Below are positions 5,252 through 8,724 of a DNA stretch of 8,724 nucleotides, piece after piece (position 1 is the first letter of the stretch; each line of letters starts with the position of its first letter). The notes beneath the pieces were generated by a model, which was not told the origin of the DNA, searched no databases, and saw nothing but the letters and a program-made list of their open reading frames with translations. The stretch lies in assembly GCA_001701295.1 (NCBI GenBank), contig DAAV01000129.1, forward strand, positions 15,117 to 23,840, given 5' to 3'. This DNA comes from Bacteroidales bacterium H10 (GTDB lineage Bacteria; Bacteroidota; Bacteroidia; Bacteroidales; Muribaculaceae). The position numbers and the translations under genes are program-made.

Positions 5252-8200
5252 ATGAAGAAACTTTTCAGAACCATGCTTCCTGCAGCCATGTTGCTTGCCG
5301 CGGCTGTCGCTATCCACGCGCAGTACGACAGCAAAGCCGTGGAACAAAAGGGGGCGAATCCTGCGGAGCAACTTGCCTCGTCTGCCAGACGCGGCTATGT
5401 GGCTCCTCGTGTGAAAACGGGTTTCGGCAATGTGCTGTCATCTCCGTTTTCAGGTACGGTATCGTTCCGTGAGGCGCCTGTGCGGGCCCCGATGAAGGAA
5501 TATATCGAATACGTCCCCGATATCAAAGGCATGGTGTTCGCCCCTCCCTCCACGGTTCTTAACTCTATCTCGGGCGACGGTTCTCTGACTCCTGTCAGCA
5601 CCGTTTCCCTCTCGGCCGGCATGTGTACGCCGGGCGGTGGTTACGGAACAGATGACACTTATTATGTCACGCTTCAGTATTCCTATCCGGGACAGAATAT
5701 TTTTTACGCTTTTCCTTATGATACTGAGACATGGCAGATGAGGAACGGAACTCCGTTCATGCTTTCGCAACGTTTCATGTCGACCGACCTTACATATAAC
5801 CCTGCCGACGGCCTCGTCTACGGTTGCTTTACAAACGATGCCGCCGACGGATATGAGTTCGGTACAGTGGACTTCGCCGAAGGCGAACGCACCACTATCA
5901 GCGCCCTGCCTGCTGCCTGGAATGCCATAGCCGCAGACAAGTCCGGCAATATGTTTGCCATAGATATGGAGGGCGATCTGCTTAAAGTGGACAAATCCAA
6001 CGGTTCGGTCACCCGCATCGGAGCCACGGGCTATGTGCCGCAGAATCTTTCGTCGGCCACTTTCGATCACAAGACAGGAAAACTCTACTGGACGGTATCT
6101 ACCGATACATCGGGATTTCTTTGTGAGATAAACACCGAGACAGGCGCAGCCGTCAAACTCTTTGATTTCCCCAATGCCGAAGAGATCTATGCTCTTTATG
6201 TCATGCCTCCTGCTGCGGAGGACCGTGCTCCCGCCGCCCCGACGAACCTGAGTCTTGATTTCACCGACGGAGATCTGTCGGGAACACTTGTCTTTGACGC
6301 TCCCGCCACACTATTTCGCGGAGAAGAGGGCTCGGGCAATGTCGATTACCGCGTGATGCTTGCCGGGGAGACCCTTGCCTCGGGCACCACGACATATGGA
6401 GCGACTTCTGTCCGGACTCCGGAATTTTCTGTCGCGGCCCCCGGACGCTACAAATTCACGCTTATATGTTCGAACTCCGAGGGAGATAGCCCGAAAGCGG
6501 AAACAGAACGGTTCATAGGCGCAGATGCTCCCGCCGGAGTCACAGGCGCCAAGGCGGAATATGCTGACGGCGTTTTTACGGTGACATGGAACGCTCCTGT
6601 CGGAAGTGCGAACGGCGGTTATATCAATCCGTCGGAGGTGAGATATACCGTTACACGTATGCCCGACAATGTCGTTGTCGCCGACGGCATCAGTGAGACA
6701 AGCGTTACGGACGCCGTAGCCGTTCCGGAATCATTCATAAAGTACAAATATGCCGTCCAGGCGGAATATGCCGGATATAAGTCCATGACCGTAAATACCA
6801 ACGGTGTCGGTCTCGGAAATATCGTGCCTCCCTACACCGATGATTTCTCCGATATGGGCTACCTTGAAAGCTACACCGCGATCGACGGCAACGGCGACGG
6901 CCGCACCTGGGGATCGTTCGTAGGCATGGCGCAGGGTATGGGGCCCGTCTATGGCTCGGAAGATTCACATGCGGACGAATGGCTGATCACACCCGCCATA
7001 AGACTCGAAGGTGGTAAATTCTATAAATTCGGAATTTCCGCGGCATCGATGGGATCGACATGGACAGAGACATTCGAGGTCGCTGTCGGAAACGCTCCCG
7101 ATGTCGAGGCCATGACCGATACATTCCTTACAGGTGCCGAAGTCAGCACGGCGAGCTTCATGATGACTGTGCCGTTCGAAGAGTATTTCTCGGTAGCGGA
7201 AGACGGCGTGTACTATATCGGAATTCATTATAATACTCCTGAAAACGCCTATTTCCTTTTGCTTGATAATCTTACCATTTCCGAGCCTATCGACGCGATG
7301 TCGCCCGACGCTGTCACCGGCCTTACCGTCACGCCCTGGCCCGAAGGTGAGAAAAAAGCGACTGTGGCCTTTACCGCACCCTCGACCGACCTGCAGGGAG
7401 AACCGCTGCCGTTCCTTGACAGAATCGTGATAAGTCTCGACGGGCAACCGCTGCATACGATCACGGATGTCAATCCGGGTCAGGAAATAAGTGTGGATCT
7501 AGATATTCCGACAAGCGGTCTGCATAAATTCACGGTAGTGGCATATAACGGCGATACCGAGGGCAGACCCGTGGAGACGGAAGTGCATGTAGGTCTTAAT
7601 GTGCCCGAAGCTCCGACTGATGTCAAGGCTGTCACCGAAGGTTCGACGGGAAATGTGACAATAACATGGACACCTTCGGTAAATGATATCGACGGCAAGC
7701 CAATCCCCGCTGACGAGATAACCTACCTGATTGTCCGTCTTGTCGGCGCAGAGCAGGAATTTGTGGCAGGAGGCCTGAAAGACACATCATATACCTACAA
7801 TCCTCTTGATAATCCCGAAAAGGAACAGGAATTCTTCCAGTATGCGGTGTTCGCGCATGCCGAGGCAGGTTATTCGGGAGGCAATATCACGGACATGATC
7901 GCTGTCGGTTCGCCTGACAGACTTCCATGGACCGAATCGTTCGCAAACGGAGGTCTGGAACACATAATGGCCGCGCATCCTCTTGACGATACCAACGGGG
8001 CATGGCAGAATTTCGGAGACCAGAGCTTCTCGATGGGCGTGAAGAGCTATGATTCCGACAACGGAATGATAGGAATGTACGGTCCTGCCGTAGGCGATGC
8101 CGCACGACTCTTCACCGGTCGCATAGATCTTACGGAGCTTGATCATCCGACATTGACATTCTATACGTTCAATCTTCAGAATGCCGACGGTGTGCAGGAT

Positions 8201-8724
8201 ACCAATGAAATCACGATCCTTGCCGACTGCGGCGACGGAAAAGGCTTTGTTCCGATAGAGACCCTTGTGGTGAACGATGTCGCCGACGGAATACGCGGTT
8301 GGGCAAAGGCTACCGTCGATCTGACTTCATGTGCGGGCAAGACCGTACAGCTCGCTTTCGATGCTGTCACTAAATCTTATCTCTACACTCTCGTGGATCT
8401 TGTCACGATAACCGACCGCAAGGATACCGATCTGGGAGTCGTGTCGATAAGCGCCCCCAAAGTGGCGGATCCTGATTCGGAATTTGATATCACTGTAGAG
8501 GTGGAGAACGCCGGACGTCTCTCCGCAGGCGCCGCCTATACCGTGGCTCTCTGGCGCAACGCCGTCAGAATTGCCGAACTCGACGGTAAAGCCATTGAGG
8601 CCGGAAAGTCCACACAGTTCATATTCAGACAGAATCTGAATGCATCGGATGAAGACAACAATGTCTACTATGCGGAGATAGTCTGTGCAGCCGACCAGCA
8701 GCCGGATAACGACCGCAGCGAAGC
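5252..8724 (+). CDS. Very large multidomain exported protein: propeller, FN3 and choice-of-anchor J repeats, CARDB-like (3' end beyond the window)
   Basis: From the ATG at 5252 the frame stays open for 1157 codons to the window end. A signal peptide (MKKLFRTMLPAAMLLAAAVA) is probably cleaved at HA-QY (residues 22-25). Residues about 85-318 look like a beta-propeller, with blades such as GNMFAIDMEGDLLKVDKSNG and KTGKLYWTV. FN3-like domains follow at about 327-424 and 425-525 (VTWNAPV), then a choice-of-anchor J or cleaved-adhesin jellyroll at 526-680 (DEWLITPAIRL, then YFLLLDNLTI). The same order repeats: FN3-like at 686-783 and 784-890 (VTITWTPSV), and a second jellyroll at about 891-1057 (PWTESFANGG, then LVDLVTITD). 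From about 1059 a CARDB-like domain begins (DLGVVSISAPK, VEVENAG) and is cut by the edge. No protease or glycosidase motif was seen. An adhesin or glycan/protein-binding surface role is likely, and a C-terminal sorting tail may lie outside the window. Confidence 0.85.
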   Translation, partial: MKKLFRTMLPAAMLLAAAVAIHAQYDSKAVEQKGANPAEQLASSARRGYVAPRVKTGFGNVLSSPFSGTVSFREAPVRAPMKEYIEYVPDIKGMVFAPPSTVLNSISGDGSLTPVSTVSLSAGMCTPGGGYGTDDTYYVTLQYSYPGQNIFYAFPYDTETWQMRNGTPFMLSQRFMSTDLTYNPADGLVYGCFTNDAADGYEFGTVDFAEGERTTISALPAAWNAIAADKSGNMFAIDMEGDLLKVDKSNGSVTRIGATGYVPQNLSSATFDHKTGKLYWTVSTDTSGFLCEINTETGAAVKLFDFPNAEEIYALYVMPPAAEDRAPAAPTNLSLDFTDGDLSGTLVFDAPATLFRGEEGSGNVDYRVMLAGETLASGTTTYGATSVRTPEFSVAAPGRYKFTLICSNSEGDSPKAETERFIGADAPAGVTGAKAEYADGVFTVTWNAPVGSANGGYINPSEVRYTVTRMPDNVVVADGISETSVTDAVAVPESFIKYKYAVQAEYAGYKSMTVNTNGVGLGNIVPPYTDDFSDMGYLESYTAIDGNGDGRTWGSFVGMAQGMGPVYGSEDSHADEWLITPAIRLEGGKFYKFGISAASMGSTWTETFEVAVGNAPDVEAMTDTFLTGAEVSTASFMMTVPFEEYFSVAEDGVYYIGIHYNTPENAYFLLLDNLTISEPIDAMSPDAVTGLTVTPWPEGEKKATVAFTAPSTDLQGEPLPFLDRIVISLDGQPLHTITDVNPGQEISVDLDIPTSGLHKFTVVAYNGDTEGRPVETEVHVGLNVPEAPTDVKAVTEGSTGNVTITWTPSVNDIDGKPIPADEITYLIVRLVGAEQEFVAGGLKDTSYTYNPLDNPEKEQEFFQYAVFAHAEAGYSGGNITDMIAVGSPDRLPWTESFANGGLEHIMAAHPLDDTNGAWQNFGDQSFSMGVKSYDSDNGMIGMYGPAVGDAARLFTGRIDLTELDHPTLTFYTFNLQNADGVQDTNEITILADCGDGKGFVPIETLVVNDVADGIRGWAKATVDLTSCAGKTVQLAFDAVTKSYLYTLVDLVTITDRKDTDLGVVSISAPKVADPDSEFDITVEVENAGRLSAGAAYTVALWRNAVRIAELDGKAIEAGKSTQFIFRQNLNASDEDNNVYYAEIVCAADQQPDNDRSE

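Noticed and set aside
5450..6070. Minus-strand open frame of 206 codons inside the giant gene
   Set aside because: It is antisense to a continuous exported-protein frame, and its translation is Arg/His-rich without a recognisable domain.
6965..7456. Minus-strand open frame of 163 codons inside the giant gene
   Set aside because: It is antisense to the first jellyroll and third FN3 domain of the giant protein, with no promoter and no family resemblance.

Overview
The window looks like chromosomal DNA from a gut-type member of the Bacteroidales (Bacteroidota), plausibly Muribaculaceae or Prevotella-like. That rests on three things. The upstream regions carry the Bacteroidota promoter pair (TTTG or TTG, about 20 bases, TAnnTTTG). 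The protein families are typical of that order: a FISUMP-domain protein, a DUF3244-like small exported protein, choice-of-anchor J/FN3 surface proteins, and a LuxR-type regulator joined to an exported sensor region. Two C-terminal tails also have the form common in Bacteroidales exported proteins. The genus cannot be fixed from the sequence alone. No tRNA, rRNA, CRISPR array, transposase or insertion sequence was seen.

Layout, left to right. (1) Bases 1-126, minus strand: the 5' end of a lipoprotein gene that runs off the left edge. (2) Bases 127-468: an AT-rich divergent regulatory region with a promoter for each side. (3) Bases 469-3169, plus strand: a three-gene cluster of exported proteins, namely a small DUF3244-like protein, a 405-residue protein of three Ig-like repeats, and a FISUMP protein whose start lies 4 bases after the preceding stop. 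(4) Bases 3170-3370: a convergent intergenic region with a long imperfect hairpin. (5) Bases 3371-5065, minus strand: a 564-residue membrane-tethered regulator with a lipoprotein signal, a helical TPR-like region, one membrane helix, a coiled coil and a LuxR-type helix-turn-helix. (6) Bases 5066-5251: a second divergent promoter region. (7) Bases 5252-8724, plus strand: the first 1157 codons of a very large exported protein (beta-propeller-like region, then two copies of an FN3-FN3-jellyroll module, then a CARDB-like domain) that continues past the right edge.

All five complete or partial plus- and minus-strand products whose N-termini are visible carry export signals, so the window is devoted to the cell envelope or the outside of the cell. 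The striking organisation is a repeated one: twice, a minus-strand gene with a lipoprotein signal (certainly a regulator in one case, undetermined in the other) faces away from a plus-strand exported protein or cluster. The simplest reading is that the membrane-tethered regulator senses something outside the cytoplasm and controls the divergent surface-protein gene. This is inference from arrangement, not shown by the sequence.
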